A stretch of DNA of 64,000 nucleotides from a bacterium YEK0313 (GCA_000751295.2 CCMO02000002.1:1138501-1202500); one strand, 5' to 3'. Positions 22,008 through 30,587 are shown, counted from the first letter of the stretch. The notes: a model not told the origin generated them from the sequence alone. Program-made: numbers and translations.

Positions 22008-22801
22008 TGAAGCGCGTCGCCCCCTTCAAGAGCGAGGCCGAGCTCTGCGCCACCTTCATCGCGGCAGCGACCAGGCCGTCGGGTCGGCCAGACATTCCGA
22101 GCAAGACGCCGCGCGAGCCGGAATGGGTCGCCTATCCCGAGACCGGCGGCTTCGACATCCTGCTGGTGCGCCGGGTCGACGGGTTCCAGATCGGCATCGA
22201 GGCCAAGCTGCGGCTCAACGACACCGTCCTCCGCCAGGCGCTGGAAGGGCAGCGTTATGACCCGCTGGCGCCTGGCCCGGACTGCATCGCGGTCTTGGTA
22301 CCGGCCGAGAGCGGGCGCGATGTCCTGCGGCTGATCGCGCCGTTCTGTGGCATCACCGTGATCAGCTGCCGCACGGACACACAGCCTCCCTTCTATCCCT
22401 ATTTGCCGCGGAACGATCTCGGCTCATGGGCGGGGCGGGATTGGTTCGAGAACCTGCCCGTCAACCGGGTCCGGTTGCCAGAATACGTTCCGGACGTCGT
22501 TGCCGGCGCCTCGGCGCCGCTGCAGCTGACCGACTGGAAGATCGCCGCCATCAAGCTGGCAGTGATCATGGACCGCCGCGGCTACATCACCCGCTCCGAC
22601 TTCAAGCACGTCGACATCGATCACCGGCGCTGGGTCGGACAGCAGTGGATCCAGGTCGACTCGGCGCGCGGCGCATGGGTGCGCGGGTCGTGGTGGCCGG
22701 ATTTCAAGAGCCAACATCCCATCAACTACCAGCAGATCGCGGCCGACTTCGAGAAGTGGAAGCCGGCAAACCTGCTCATCGAGGAGATGCCCAATGTTTG
22801 A
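22007..22801 (+). CDS. PD-(D/E)XK-like putative nuclease
   Basis: A 264-residue protein. Residues about 45-70 read GGFDILLVRRVDGFQIGIEAK, which fits the D-(x)n-ExK core of the PD-(D/E)XK nuclease fold, with an upstream Glu (KSEAEL) in the first helix. The C-terminal part (LTDWKIAAIKLAVIMDRRGY, then SDFKHVDIDHRRW) looks like a winged helix. I used ATG 22007 rather than GTG 22004. It may be a phage recombination or restriction-type nuclease. The catalytic call is by motif only. Confidence 0.55.
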   Translation: MKRVAPFKSEAELCATFIAAATRPSGRPDIPSKTPREPEWVAYPETGGFDILLVRRVDGFQIGIEAKLRLNDTVLRQALEGQRYDPLAPGPDCIAVLVPAESGRDVLRLIAPFCGITVISCRTDTQPPFYPYLPRNDLGSWAGRDWFENLPVNRVRLPEYVPDVVAGASAPLQLTDWKIAAIKLAVIMDRRGYITRSDFKHVDIDHRRWVGQQWIQVDSARGAWVRGSWWPDFKSQHPINYQQIAADFEKWKPANLLIEEMPNV

Positions 22802-22910
22802 TCTCTACGCCCGCCGCGTCTTCTGCGGCTTGGTGTTCTGTGCCCTCGCTGGCGCCGTCGTCGGCAGCACCGTGACCGCCCTCCTCACGTTGGGGGGCGT
22901 CAATGACTGA
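22794..22910 (+). CDS. Tiny single-span membrane peptide
   Basis: A 38-residue peptide (MFDLYARRVFCGLVFCALAG) with a short cytoplasmic N-terminus and one hydrophobic stretch from about residue 9 to 33, in Ala/Val/Leu/Gly. Both ends overlap neighbours by eight bases, the same packing as certain genes around it. It could be a membrane modulator or a small superinfection or lysis-related peptide; no family is known to me. Confidence 0.55.
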   Translation: MFDLYARRVFCGLVFCALAGAVVGSTVTALLTLGGVND

Positions 22911-23331
22911 CCGCCGCCTCTACGAGCTCATCAACCCCTCGGACGCCATCACCTTCTTCGCGACCCCGACCGAGGCGGCCTTCATCGCCAATCGGATGGC
23001 GGCTGGCTTCTATTTCGTTCGTGACTGCGAGACCGACGAGCGACCGGCGGGGATCGATGACGCGCTGCGGGCGTCCTACGACGCGCTCTGGAGCGATCCG
23101 GCGCGCTTGGCCTCCTACAGCCGAGCCTATGCCTCTTTCCTTGTCTGCCCGCCTCACGAGCGCCCCCTGTTCGAGGACGCCATTACGAGGATGTCGGAAG
23201 CCGACGCCGACGCCTATCGCGCGACCTGGCAGGAGAAACGCTGCACTTCGATGAACGACATCGTCGCGCAGTGCTGGGCGACCGCCAAGAAGATCGCCGC
23301 CTATCAGCCGGAGGGCGTCGCCAATGGCTGA
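22903..23331 (+). CDS. Hypothetical early phage protein
   Basis: A 142-residue soluble protein (MTDRRLYELINPSDAITFFA). It is helical and rich in aromatic residues and Asp/Glu, with cysteines at FLVCPPHE, KRCTS and AQCWA. No known domain is recognised. It overlaps the tiny membrane gene before it and the zinc-ribbon gene after it by eight bases each. Confidence 0.55.
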   Translation: MTDRRLYELINPSDAITFFATPTEAAFIANRMAAGFYFVRDCETDERPAGIDDALRASYDALWSDPARLASYSRAYASFLVCPPHERPLFEDAITRMSEADADAYRATWQEKRCTSMNDIVAQCWATAKKIAAYQPEGVANG

Positions 23332-23545
23332 AGCCCACGAGCACGCCGCCGATCGCCGCACGGCGACCTGGTTCGAGGACGGTCGCTGGGGCAGCTGCAT
23401 CCGCTGCGAAATTGCGATCGGTCCCGACGACGGGCATCTCGTCGATAACGAGCCGGTCTGCGACGAGTGCATGCAGATCGAGGACTGGGAGATCGTCAAT
23501 CCCGCGCTCGCGGCCGAACTGCGCGCGAGGTCCGGCCATGGGTGA
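23324..23545 (+). CDS. Small zinc-ribbon-like protein
   Basis: A 73-residue protein with two CxxC knuckles, CIRC (about residue 25) and CDEC (about residue 46), the spacing of a small zinc ribbon. The segment between (EIAIGPDDGHLVDNEPV) is typical of a treble-clef finger. It likely binds zinc and perhaps nucleic acid or protein. It overlaps both neighbours by eight bases. Confidence 0.6.
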   Translation: MAEAHEHAADRRTATWFEDGRWGSCIRCEIAIGPDDGHLVDNEPVCDECMQIEDWEIVNPALAAELRARSGHG

Positions 23546-24494
23546 GACGACCGGTGTCGAATGGACCGATGCCACGGTCAATTTCTGGTGGGGCTGCACG
23601 AAAGTCGGCCCGGGCTGCCTGATCTGCTACGCCGAGGCCTTCGATAAGCGCGTTGGCGGCTCGCACTGGGGCGTCGGCGCGCCGCGGCGGCGGATCGCGA
23701 GCGCAGCAGCGCTCATCAAGCGTCTGGACAACGCCCACGCCGGCTGGGCCACCGACTACACGTTCGGTCAGTTGCCAGGGTCGTGCGGCATCCGCCGGCG
23801 CGTGTTCATCCAATCGATGTCGGATTTGTTCGATACCGAGGTTCCGCTGGACTGGTTCGCGGCGGCCTGGACCCAGATCGATCTCTGTAACCGCATCGCG
23901 ATCCAGATCGTCACGAAGCGCATCAGCGTCGTCGAGAAGCGTCTCGCGGCGATCGGCCGCTCGACCTGGCCTCGCCACGCTGGGCTCATCGCCACTGTCG
24001 TCAATCAGGAAGAAGCCGATCGCGACATCCCGCGGTTGATCGCCCTCAAGAAGAAGTTCGGCATCCGCTGGGTGGGGCTCAGCATCGAGCCGATGCTCGG
24101 CCGGATCGACCTGACGCCTTGGCTCGACGAGATCGACTGGGTCATCTGCGGCGGCGAGAGCGGGCCCCAGGCCCGGCCAATGCACTTGCTGTGGCCGCTC
24201 GACATCCGGAACCAATGCGAAGCTGCTGGCGTCGCCTACTTTTTCAAACAGTGGGGCGAATGGGCTCCTTATAAGCCGCAGCCGGGGGGTGACCTTGGGG
24301 CCGAGGTCCGCTCGGGACGTGTAGTCGTCGTGCACCCCTCGGGCCGGCCGAGCGAGGAGTTATTCGCGTCGACCTGGCGGAGCGCGGAGCCCGGCTCCCG
24401 CTATATGAAGCGCGTCGGCAAGCGCGCGGCGGGCCGGATGCTCGCTGGCCGCACCCATGATGCCATGCCCACGGCTATGTGGGGGGCGGACTGA
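23538..24494 (+). CDS. DUF5131 (phage Gp37/Gp68) family protein
   Basis: A 318-residue protein of the DUF5131 family. The start shows the family signature EWTDATVNFWWGCTKVGPGC followed by LICYAEAF, whose three cysteines resemble a radical-SAM-type iron-sulfur cluster motif. VFIQSMSDLFD and WVICGGESGPQARPMH are further family marks. Members are widespread in phages and plasmids; the reaction is not known. It begins inside the previous gene's end and shares a base with the next start. Confidence 0.8.
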   Translation: MGETTGVEWTDATVNFWWGCTKVGPGCLICYAEAFDKRVGGSHWGVGAPRRRIASAAALIKRLDNAHAGWATDYTFGQLPGSCGIRRRVFIQSMSDLFDTEVPLDWFAAAWTQIDLCNRIAIQIVTKRISVVEKRLAAIGRSTWPRHAGLIATVVNQEEADRDIPRLIALKKKFGIRWVGLSIEPMLGRIDLTPWLDEIDWVICGGESGPQARPMHLLWPLDIRNQCEAAGVAYFFKQWGEWAPYKPQPGGDLGAEVRSGRVVVVHPSGRPSEELFASTWRSAEPGSRYMKRVGKRAAGRMLAGRTHDAMPTAMWGAD

Positions 24495-24943
24495 TGGCGG
24501 AGACCTTCATCGATGTCCGTGAGAACGAGTTCCATTGGAACGGCGAGATCGGCGCTCAACTGCGTGATCCGGACGGCCTCAGTGGAACCGATCTCGGTCT
24601 TCGCTTCGAAAACATCGAGATCGTCCTGACGATCACGCAGGCCATATCCCTTTTCGATGCGCTCGATAGCTGGTTGAACGCCGGGCCCGCGAAGGAACTG
24701 GGCGCGATCGAGAACCGGTTGGTGACGGCTCTGAAGGCGACCGCCGAAGAGTTGGACAACGAGCTCCTGCAGAAGAACGTGCTCGGCTCGAGCCAGAAGT
24801 TCGCGCGCATTCTCAAGGACCAAATCAAGCTCGTCGGCCTCCGTTTTCGGGTTGCGGACGATCCGCCCCTTCACCTTGAGCGCCCTGCTCGTCGACCGGC
24901 CGCGCCCGCATCGACCAACGAACCGACGGAGGGCCGGGCATGA
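24494..24943 (+). CDS. Hypothetical early phage protein
   Basis: A 149-residue protein with start ATG 24494 sharing a base with the previous stop. A hydrophobic amphipathic stretch (IEIVLTITQAISLFDALDSW) and a helix ELDNELLQKNVLGSSQKFAR are the main features; the C-terminus is a charged Pro/Ala tail. No known domain. The next gene overlaps by four bases. Confidence 0.55.
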   Translation: MAETFIDVRENEFHWNGEIGAQLRDPDGLSGTDLGLRFENIEIVLTITQAISLFDALDSWLNAGPAKELGAIENRLVTALKATAEELDNELLQKNVLGSSQKFARILKDQIKLVGLRFRVADDPPLHLERPARRPAAPASTNEPTEGRA

Positions 24944-25512
24944 CCCCGACTCCTTATCCTCTGTGCTGGCCGTCGAGCCTGTCGCGCCCGAAAGCGACCG
25001 TGAAGTCGCAGTTCCGGACGAGCCTTAACGGCGCGATCGGCAACATCCGCGACGGCCTCCACAAGCTGCTCTCCGAAATGGGCGAGCGCCAGGTCGAGCT
25101 CGTGATCTCGTCCAACGCCACCCTCGGCGTCGACCGTCCCTCCGATCCCGGTGTTGCCGTCTGGTTCAGGCTGGCCGGCATGTGGACCGCGCTCGCCTGC
25201 GCTCGCTACCAGACGCCGGCGGACAATCTGCAAGCCATCGTGCACGTCGTCGAGGCGCGCCGGACCGAGCTCCGTCACGCCGGCATCGAGATGGTGCGCG
25301 CGACATTCCAGGGGCTCGCCGCCTTGCCGGCGCCCGCCACGCGCCACTGGTCCGAGGTGCTCGGCATCAAGGGTGATGCCTCGCCCGAGCAGATCAACAC
25401 CGCCTTCCGCCGCCTCGCGGCCAACCACCATCCCGACAAGCCGGGCGGCGACGCCGCTCGGATGGCCGAGATCAACGCGGCGGGCGCCGCCGCGCTGTCG
25501 GAACGGGGCTGA
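24940..25512 (+). CDS. J-domain protein
   Basis: A 190-residue protein whose C-terminal 55 residues form a J-domain: HWSEVLGIKGDASPEQINTA, FRRLAANHHPDKPGGD, with the diagnostic HPD. J-domains stimulate Hsp70 (DnaK) ATPase. The N-terminal 130 residues (first part SRPKATVKSQFRTSLNGAIG, then VELVISSNATLGVDRPS) are a phage-specific module seen with this J-domain. It probably redirects host DnaK during replication or assembly. It overlaps the previous gene by four bases and is followed by a 26-base gap. Confidence 0.75.
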   Translation: MTPTPYPLCWPSSLSRPKATVKSQFRTSLNGAIGNIRDGLHKLLSEMGERQVELVISSNATLGVDRPSDPGVAVWFRLAGMWTALACARYQTPADNLQAIVHVVEARRTELRHAGIEMVRATFQGLAALPAPATRHWSEVLGIKGDASPEQINTAFRRLAANHHPDKPGGDAARMAEINAAGAAALSERG

Positions 25513-25538
25513 CGCCCCAGCAACAAGGAGTTGCCATC

Positions 25539-25934
25539 ATGAAACCTTCCGAATCCGTCCGTGACGCCGACCGCCACGTCGGCCTGCGCATCCGCCTGCG
25601 CCGGACGCAGCTCGGCATCAGCCAGGAGAGGCTGGGCGAGGCCATCGGCGTCACATTTCAGCAGTTGCAGAAATACGAGAAGGCGCTGAACCGCGTCTCG
25701 GCCTCGCGCCTTTGCCAGATCGCCGCCGTGCTCGAGGTGACGCCCGCGTATTTCTTCGAGGGGCTCTCCCCGGATGGTAAGCCCGATCCGGCGATCGCGA
25801 ACCAAGCCGCGGCGCTCGCGACCCGAAACGGCGGTGAAGTCCTGAAGCTCTGGCCGGCCGTCGTTGCCGCCGGCGCCGAAGCCGCCGTGCTGAACGTCAT
25901 GCGGGCCGTCGCCGGCCGGCAGGCCGCGGCCTGA
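25539..25934 (+). CDS. XRE-family transcriptional regulator
   Basis: A 131-residue protein with a canonical XRE helix-turn-helix at residues 15-70 (GLRIRLRRTQLGISQERLGE, AIGVTFQQLQKYEKALNRVS, LCQIAAVLEVTPAYFFEG). The C-terminus is Ala/Val-rich. Start ATG 25539 follows AAGGAG. It sits mid-operon in the right arm, so it could adjust later early-gene expression rather than lysogeny. This QxxxYEKxxNR version is common in Rhizobiales. Confidence 0.75.
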   Translation: MKPSESVRDADRHVGLRIRLRRTQLGISQERLGEAIGVTFQQLQKYEKALNRVSASRLCQIAAVLEVTPAYFFEGLSPDGKPDPAIANQAAALATRNGGEVLKLWPAVVAAGAEAAVLNVMRAVAGRQAAA

Positions 25935-25943
25935 GGCGGTCCG

Positions 25944-26417
25944 ATGCCGGTCATTAAGGTGATCACCGTTTGGCAGCCGTGGGCCAGCCTGATCATGGCG
26001 GGCGTCAAGCCGTACGAGTTCCGCGGCTGGGAACTGCCGGTGGCGCTGCGCAACAAGCGGCACGGCGTCCACGCCGGCGCGCGCGCCGTGAAGGTCGACG
26101 AGATCAACGACCTGATCCGGCGGCTCGAGGGGCCGGAGCCGTGGACGGTCGGCCTCTACAAATCAGCCCTCCCGCTCCTCAGGTCCTGGCGCGACGAGCC
26201 CGAGAAGCTGCCGCGCAGCTGCGTGCTCGGCACCGCGTTCTTCGGGTCGCCCGTCCTCGGAAGCGTGATCGCGCGCGATTTCGGCGCACCCGTCAACGAC
26301 TCGGACCGGGCCGCTCACTCGACTTGGGGATGGCCGGTCTCCGCCATCGAACATTTCGAGCCGCCGGTGCCCGCTCGCGGCGCCCAAGGCTGGTGGGAAT
26401 GGCAGGCGCCGGCATGA
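25944..26417 (+). CDS. ASCH-domain-like protein
   Basis: A 157-residue protein beginning with ITVWQPWASLIMAGVKPYEF, the usual opening of ASCH/PUA-type domains (xxQPWAxLIxxGxKxxExR), and with VLGTAFFGSPVLGSVIARDF as the central strand pair. ASCH domains bind RNA or act on modified nucleosides. The end WGWPVSAIEHFEPPVPARGA is also typical. Role in the phage is unknown. It starts nine bases after the regulator gene and overlaps the next small gene. Confidence 0.65.
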   Translation: MPVIKVITVWQPWASLIMAGVKPYEFRGWELPVALRNKRHGVHAGARAVKVDEINDLIRRLEGPEPWTVGLYKSALPLLRSWRDEPEKLPRSCVLGTAFFGSPVLGSVIARDFGAPVNDSDRAAHSTWGWPVSAIEHFEPPVPARGAQGWWEWQAPA

Positions 26418-26512
26418 CGATCGTCGAGCGGATCGTGCTGGCCGTGATGATCGCGGGCGCCGCCGGTGCATTGGCAATGACCTTCTGGGCGGCTGCCCAC
26501 ATCGGCAGCTGA
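26414..26512 (+). CDS. Tiny single-span membrane peptide
   Basis: A 32-residue peptide, MTIVERIVLAVMIAGAAGAL then AMTFWAAAHIGS, almost entirely one hydrophobic helix. Its ATG overlaps the ASCH gene stop (ATGA). It is one of three or four very short membrane genes in the right arm. Function unknown. Confidence 0.5.
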   Translation: MTIVERIVLAVMIAGAAGALAMTFWAAAHIGS

Positions 26513-26538
26513 CCCTCAAACAGGTGAGGAACAAGAAC

Positions 26539-26940
26539 ATGGACACCATCGAAGCCGTCGCGCCGCCCCCGCCCGAGGATGGCTGGGATTGGGGCATGCT
26601 GGAGATCATGGGCCACCGGCGCCATGCCGGGCGATATCGCGAGGAAGAGCGCTTCGGCTCGAAGATGATCCGGATCGACGTGCCGAAGGTCATCATCGAT
26701 CGCGGCGACGACGCCGGCGCACCGCCGGTGCTGAAAGCCGAGACCTGGCAGACGCATTTCTATAGCGGCGGGGCCATCTTCTCGCTGACCCCGGCCACCG
26801 AGGCCGCGGTGCTCGAGGCCAACAAGCCGTACGAATCGCCGTATCGCGCCCGGCTGCCGGCGCCGCCCTCGCTCGACGACGCCTCAGACTTCGACAGTGA
26901 AGACGATCCCTCGTTCGACGATGAAGACGAGGAGCTGTGA
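26539..26940 (+). CDS. Hypothetical acidic-tailed phage protein
   Basis: A 133-residue protein (MDTIEAVAPPPPEDGWDWGM). The middle has beta-rich segments (MIRIDVPKVIIDRGD, then TWQTHFYSGGAIFSLTPATE) and the last 20 residues are almost all Asp, Glu and Ser, as in DNA-mimic or chaperone-like tails. I used ATG 26539, with GTGAGGA upstream. Its stop overlaps the next ATG (TGATG). Confidence 0.55.
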   Translation: MDTIEAVAPPPPEDGWDWGMLEIMGHRRHAGRYREEERFGSKMIRIDVPKVIIDRGDDAGAPPVLKAETWQTHFYSGGAIFSLTPATEAAVLEANKPYESPYRARLPAPPSLDDASDFDSEDDPSFDDEDEEL

Positions 26941-27440
26941 TGTCGGCGTCCGTCTCCCCTATGTCGTCAGGCACGATCGACCGGACCCTCGCGCGGCGCG
27001 CGCTGGCGCTCCAGCGCGAAGGCCTCAAGGGCAAGGCCATCGGCGAGCGGCTCGGCCTCACGACCGATCAGGCCAACCACATGGCCTCGGTCGGAGCGCG
27101 CTTTGAAGCAATCGAGGAGCGCCGGCTAACCGACAACGAGCTGCTGCTGATCCGGACCATCGGCCGGCTCGCGATCGACTCGGCAAATCGCGGCGTCACG
27201 CGCTCGGTGGAAAGTCGCGACGTCGAGCATCGCGCTCGCAAATATCAGGGCTGGTGCGCCGCAACGTGCCAGCGGCGCGTCTTTGTCGCGCGCTGGTCGG
27301 AGAAGGAGGGCCGCCAGATCACCGGCATGGGCTTGGTCGATCTCGCTGGCAATGGCTACGTCTGGCTGACCCCGGCGGGCTGGGCTCTGGCCCATGTCCT
27401 CTTGAGCGCCTCGGTGCAGACCGCCGGGGGCGCGTCATGA
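26940..27440 (+). CDS. Hypothetical protein with HTH-like N-terminus
   Basis: A 166-residue protein. Residues about 14-45 (LARRALALQREGLKGKAIGE then RLGLTTDQANHM) resemble a helix-turn-helix of the resolvase/sigma-like type. The C-terminal half (KYQGWCAATCQRRVFVARWS, then MGLVDLAGNGYVWLTPAGW) looks like a winged-helix MarR-like end. No family is named. It overlaps the next gene by four bases. Confidence 0.5.
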   Translation: MSASVSPMSSGTIDRTLARRALALQREGLKGKAIGERLGLTTDQANHMASVGARFEAIEERRLTDNELLLIRTIGRLAIDSANRGVTRSVESRDVEHRARKYQGWCAATCQRRVFVARWSEKEGRQITGMGLVDLAGNGYVWLTPAGWALAHVLLSASVQTAGGAS

Positions 27441-27721
27441 GCGACGATGTGACCACCTGCCAGCACCTGGAGTTCCGCGCCGACGTCAAAGTCGCGCGGA
27501 TCGAAGACACCGGGCTCAAATATGCAGAGCTCCGGATTAACTGCACGCAATGCGGTAAGCCGGCCCGCTTCCGCGGCCTGCCGTGGGGGCTGTCGCCGGA
27601 CTACCCGACCGCCGCGGTCGGCGACGAGGAGGCCAACCTGCCGTTCCTGTTGGAGGGCGATCGCTACACCGGCAAGGGCATCGGCTACCGGATCGTAAAG
27701 TCGGAGGAGCCCCGGCTATGA
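27437..27721 (+). CDS. Small zinc-binding-like phage protein
   Basis: A 94-residue protein with cysteines at TTCQHL and INCTQCGKPARFRG, a CxxC and distant Cys/His that could bind zinc. The family pattern (HLEFRADVKVARIEDTG, followed by LRINCTQCG and FRGLPWGLS) is one I recall in Rhizobiales prophages, without a function. It overlaps both neighbours by four bases. Confidence 0.55.
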   Translation: MSDDVTTCQHLEFRADVKVARIEDTGLKYAELRINCTQCGKPARFRGLPWGLSPDYPTAAVGDEEANLPFLLEGDRYTGKGIGYRIVKSEEPRL

Positions 27722-28425
27722 GCGAGATCGAATCCGTCCGGCACGAAGGCTACTGCTACCTCGACATCAATCGCATGGCCGCGAGGAGCCCCCACTTCAA
27801 CGGGTCGACCGGTCCGCTGCTGACCATCACACCCGAGGGCGAGCTGCAATTCGGCGAGGGCGTCGGTCCGAAGGAAGCCGCCGCGGCAATCGCGGAGGCC
27901 TTCAAGGAAGAGCTCGCCGGCATCGTAAAGGCCGCGGCAGCGGAGCAGAGCACCCGCGATGCCGCCATTTTCGATGAATTGCGTGCCCTCTGCGCCCCCG
28001 GAGCCGAGGCGTTGCCAGACGGAGTTCGGCTGACGCGCATCATCCAAGTATTGGATCCGCTGCTCGCTCCGGAGCGGGCCGCGCGGATGCCGAACGCCGT
28101 CGAGGCTGCGATCCCGTCCGTGCCCGCGTTTGCCGCCTACCATCCCGGAGTAGGGATCGTGCCCGAGACATGTGTGGCCACCGCGGCCCAGGTCATGCAC
28201 CACATGGGGTCGCTCTACCGCGACGGCGACGAGATCTCGGCGGACGGCTGGCCGCGCGCCGCGGCTGCGGGCTGGCGTGTTGAGCCCGTCGTCATCGCGC
28301 CCGGCTCCACCGACACCGATCCGGCCGCCGCCCGGCTGACCGAGGAGGCCGAGGCCTTCCTCCGCCGACGCGCGGCCGTCGAGGGCAAGCCCTCTTCCCA
28401 AACGCCTGAGGAGCCCCGCCCATGA
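27718..28425 (+). CDS. Hypothetical early phage protein
   Basis: A 235-residue soluble protein starting at ATG 27718 in an ATGA overlap. It is helical with an Ala/Glu-rich middle (KEAAAAIAEAFKEELAGIVK) and contains no known domain. The C-terminus has a Glu/Arg/Ala helix (RLTEEAEAFLRRRAAVEG). It overlaps the next gene by four bases. Confidence 0.55.
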   Translation: MSEIESVRHEGYCYLDINRMAARSPHFNGSTGPLLTITPEGELQFGEGVGPKEAAAAIAEAFKEELAGIVKAAAAEQSTRDAAIFDELRALCAPGAEALPDGVRLTRIIQVLDPLLAPERAARMPNAVEAAIPSVPAFAAYHPGVGIVPETCVATAAQVMHHMGSLYRDGDEISADGWPRAAAAGWRVEPVVIAPGSTDTDPAAARLTEEAEAFLRRRAAVEGKPSSQTPEEPRP

Positions 28426-28712
28426 CGCGCACTACCAACAGACTCCAGATCGACGCCGATCTCCAACTGGCGCTTCGCGACAACATCGCGTGCCTGGTTG
28501 CGGATCAGACGGACCTTTCGAAGACCGCGCACGTCATCGAAGCCGCCGTGGCAGCCGTGGGCGCCGCCGCGATCATCGCTGCCCTCCTGCCGGATGGCTC
28601 GCGCCAGGTCCTCGCGAAGGAGTTGGCCGAACATATTGAGCAAATGGTCGAGATCCGCCGTGGCGAGATCCAGTCCGGCGCTTTCGACAGGCGGATGGAG
28701 CGCCGCCAGTGA
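28422..28712 (+). CDS. Small hypothetical phage protein
   Basis: A 96-residue helical protein (TTNRLQIDADLQLALRDNIA) with a hydrophobic Ala/Ile stretch in the middle (AAVAAVGAAAIIAALLP) that is short for a membrane span and may be a core helix. Function unknown. It overlaps both neighbours by four bases. Confidence 0.5.
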   Translation: MTRTTNRLQIDADLQLALRDNIACLVADQTDLSKTAHVIEAAVAAVGAAAIIAALLPDGSRQVLAKELAEHIEQMVEIRRGEIQSGAFDRRMERRQ

Positions 28713-29206
28713 CCGCCCCCGCCCCCGTCCTCTTCCTCGACTGTGATGGCGTCATCAACTGCCGGAGCTCGTGGGGCCACGGCCGGCGCGAGCCCGCGAG
28801 GTACGACCTGGACAAGGTCGGCCGCGTCTTACGCGTCATTACCGTCACGGGCTGCAAGATCGTGCTGTCCTCGACTTGGCGTCGCGACGGCCGCAACAGC
28901 CCGTTTGTCCGCTGTCTCGTCGATTGGGGCATCGGCGACCATTTCCACGACGACTGGCGCACCCGCGATCTGCCGCTCGTCATCAACGAGCACGAGATCA
29001 TCGTTTCGACCAACGTTCGCGGCTCCGAAATCGCCGAATGGCTGGGGCGCCATCCAGAAGTCACGACCTTCGCCATCGTCGACGACGATGACGACATGCT
29101 GCCGGCGCAGGCCGACCGCTTCGTGCTGACCTCGTTCGACCACGGGATCCAGGACGAGCATTGCGAACGGCTTATCGCGCTCCTCGTCGAGGGCGGCGCG
29201 TCATGA
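28709..29206 (+). CDS. HAD-like hydrolase
   Basis: A 165-residue protein of the haloacid dehalogenase superfamily, starting at GTG 28709. The nucleophile motif is VLFLDCDGVIN at about residues 7-17 and motif II is IVLSSTWRRD. The acidic motif IV is IVDDDDDM. This short capless type is common in phages and resembles the polynucleotide-kinase 3'-phosphatase or 5'-nucleotidase group. Substrate unknown. It overlaps neighbours by four bases. Confidence 0.75.
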   Translation: MTAPAPVLFLDCDGVINCRSSWGHGRREPARYDLDKVGRVLRVITVTGCKIVLSSTWRRDGRNSPFVRCLVDWGIGDHFHDDWRTRDLPLVINEHEIIVSTNVRGSEIAEWLGRHPEVTTFAIVDDDDDMLPAQADRFVLTSFDHGIQDEHCERLIALLVEGGAS

Positions 29207-29736
29207 GCGAGATGTTCATCAAGCGCTCTGCGATCTTCTCGCCATGTGGAGCTTTCCGCCTTCGGTTGGATCGCGATCTCGGACTGCCGGGCCGCAGCGC
29301 GGCGATTTGCGGTGTCAATCCATCCCGTGCCGGCAGCGAGGTCGACGATCAGACGATCCACAAGATCTACGGTTTTGCCGTGCGCAACGGCATCGGCCGG
29401 TTCGCCATGGTCAACAAGTTCGCGTTCGTCGCCACAGACGTGCGCGAGCTGCACGCCGCGTCTGTGGCGGATCCGGTGGGACGCGAGAACGACGCCCATA
29501 TCCGAGCGGCCTTCGCGGAGGCCGACATCGTCATCGTTGCCTGGGGATCGCTGGCCAAGCTGCCGCCGATCCTGAGGACCCGCTGGCGCGTCGTGACGGC
29601 AATCGCGGAGAGCCTCGGAAAGGACCTGCACTGCCTGGGTGTCACCAGTGACGGTCACCCGCGCCACCCCCTGATGCTGTCCTATGCAACGCCGCTTCAG
29701 TTCTGGACCGCGCCAGAGGCGGAGACTTACCCATGA
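29203..29736 (+). CDS. DUF1643 family protein
   Basis: A 177-residue protein of the DUF1643 family: YRFSL-like opening (CGAFRLRLDRDLGLPGRSA), CGVNPSRAGSEVDDQTIHKI, GRFAMVNKFAFVATDVRELH and IVIVAWGSLAKLPPIL followed later by GVTSDGHPRHPLML. These conserved blocks define the family, whose function is unknown. Start ATG 29203 overlaps the HAD gene stop and the stop overlaps the next start. Confidence 0.8.
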   Translation: MSEMFIKRSAIFSPCGAFRLRLDRDLGLPGRSAAICGVNPSRAGSEVDDQTIHKIYGFAVRNGIGRFAMVNKFAFVATDVRELHAASVADPVGRENDAHIRAAFAEADIVIVAWGSLAKLPPILRTRWRVVTAIAESLGKDLHCLGVTSDGHPRHPLMLSYATPLQFWTAPEAETYP

Positions 29737-30587
29737 GCGACACCAATCCCTATCGCATCACCGGCCCGGCCCTGATCTCGTTCAGCGGCGGCCGGACGAG
29801 CGGCTTCATGCTGCATCAGATCATCACCGCGCACGGCGGGGATCTGCCGGAAGACGTTGTCGTCGCCTTCGCGAATACCGGCAAGGAGCGCGAGGAGACC
29901 CTGCGCTTCGTCCATGAATGCGGCTCGCGCTGGGGAGTTCACATCTACTGGCTGGAGTGGCGCGACTACAAGCATGCGCCTTACGCCGAGGTGGGCTTCA
30001 ACAGCGCGAGCCGGAAGGGCGAGCCTTTCCAAGCCCTGATCGACAAGAAGCAGCGCCTGCCAAACTGGCAAGAACGCTGGTGCACCCAGCATCTCAAGAT
30101 CCTGCCGCTCAACGGCCTGGCAGCGACCTTCGGATGGGAAGCAGGCAGCTACACCGAGGTCATCGGCCTTCGATACGACGAAGGCCATCGCATCCTCAAG
30201 GGCATGGCGAACGCCGACAAGTACGGCCGAAAGTGTGCCTATCCGCTCTCTCGGGCGCGCGTGACGAAGGCCGATGTCATGGCCTTTTGGCGGGCGCAGG
30301 ACTTCGATCTCGGGCTGGAGCCATGGGAGGGCAACTGCGACCTCTGCTTCATGAAGGGGCGGGGTATCAAGAAGCGGATCATTCAAAAGCGCCCCGAGGC
30401 CGCCGCCTGGTGGTCGGCCAACGAAAGCGCCCAGCGGGGCAAGCAAGAGCGCGGCTGGTTCGATCGCCGCGACAGCATCGCCGGTCTCGCTGAGGAAGTC
30501 CGCCGGAACCCCGGCCTGTTCGATCCGATCGACGATGAAGAGTTCGACGCTGAGTGCGGCCTGATCTGCGCAGGAGAGGCCGCATGA
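29733..30587 (+). CDS. PAPS-reductase-like PP-loop protein
   Basis: A 284-residue protein of the adenine-nucleotide alpha-hydrolase fold. The PP-loop SFSGGRTSGFML is at about residues 16-27, AFANTGKEREETL follows, and cysteines at RWCTQHLK and GNCDLCFMKGR give a C and a CxxC that could hold a metal. Related phage and island proteins are called phosphoadenosine phosphosulfate reductase family, though sulfate reduction is unlikely. A role in nucleotide or nucleic-acid modification is plausible. It overlaps both neighbours by four bases. Confidence 0.75.
   Translation: MSDTNPYRITGPALISFSGGRTSGFMLHQIITAHGGDLPEDVVVAFANTGKEREETLRFVHECGSRWGVHIYWLEWRDYKHAPYAEVGFNSASRKGEPFQALIDKKQRLPNWQERWCTQHLKILPLNGLAATFGWEAGSYTEVIGLRYDEGHRILKGMANADKYGRKCAYPLSRARVTKADVMAFWRAQDFDLGLEPWEGNCDLCFMKGRGIKKRIIQKRPEAAAWWSANESAQRGKQERGWFDRRDSIAGLAEEVRRNPGLFDPIDDEEFDAECGLICAGEAA

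Noticed and set aside
28573..29667. 364-codon minus-strand frame across the HAD and DUF1643 genes
   Set aside because: Both plus-strand genes match known families and overlap neighbours correctly.
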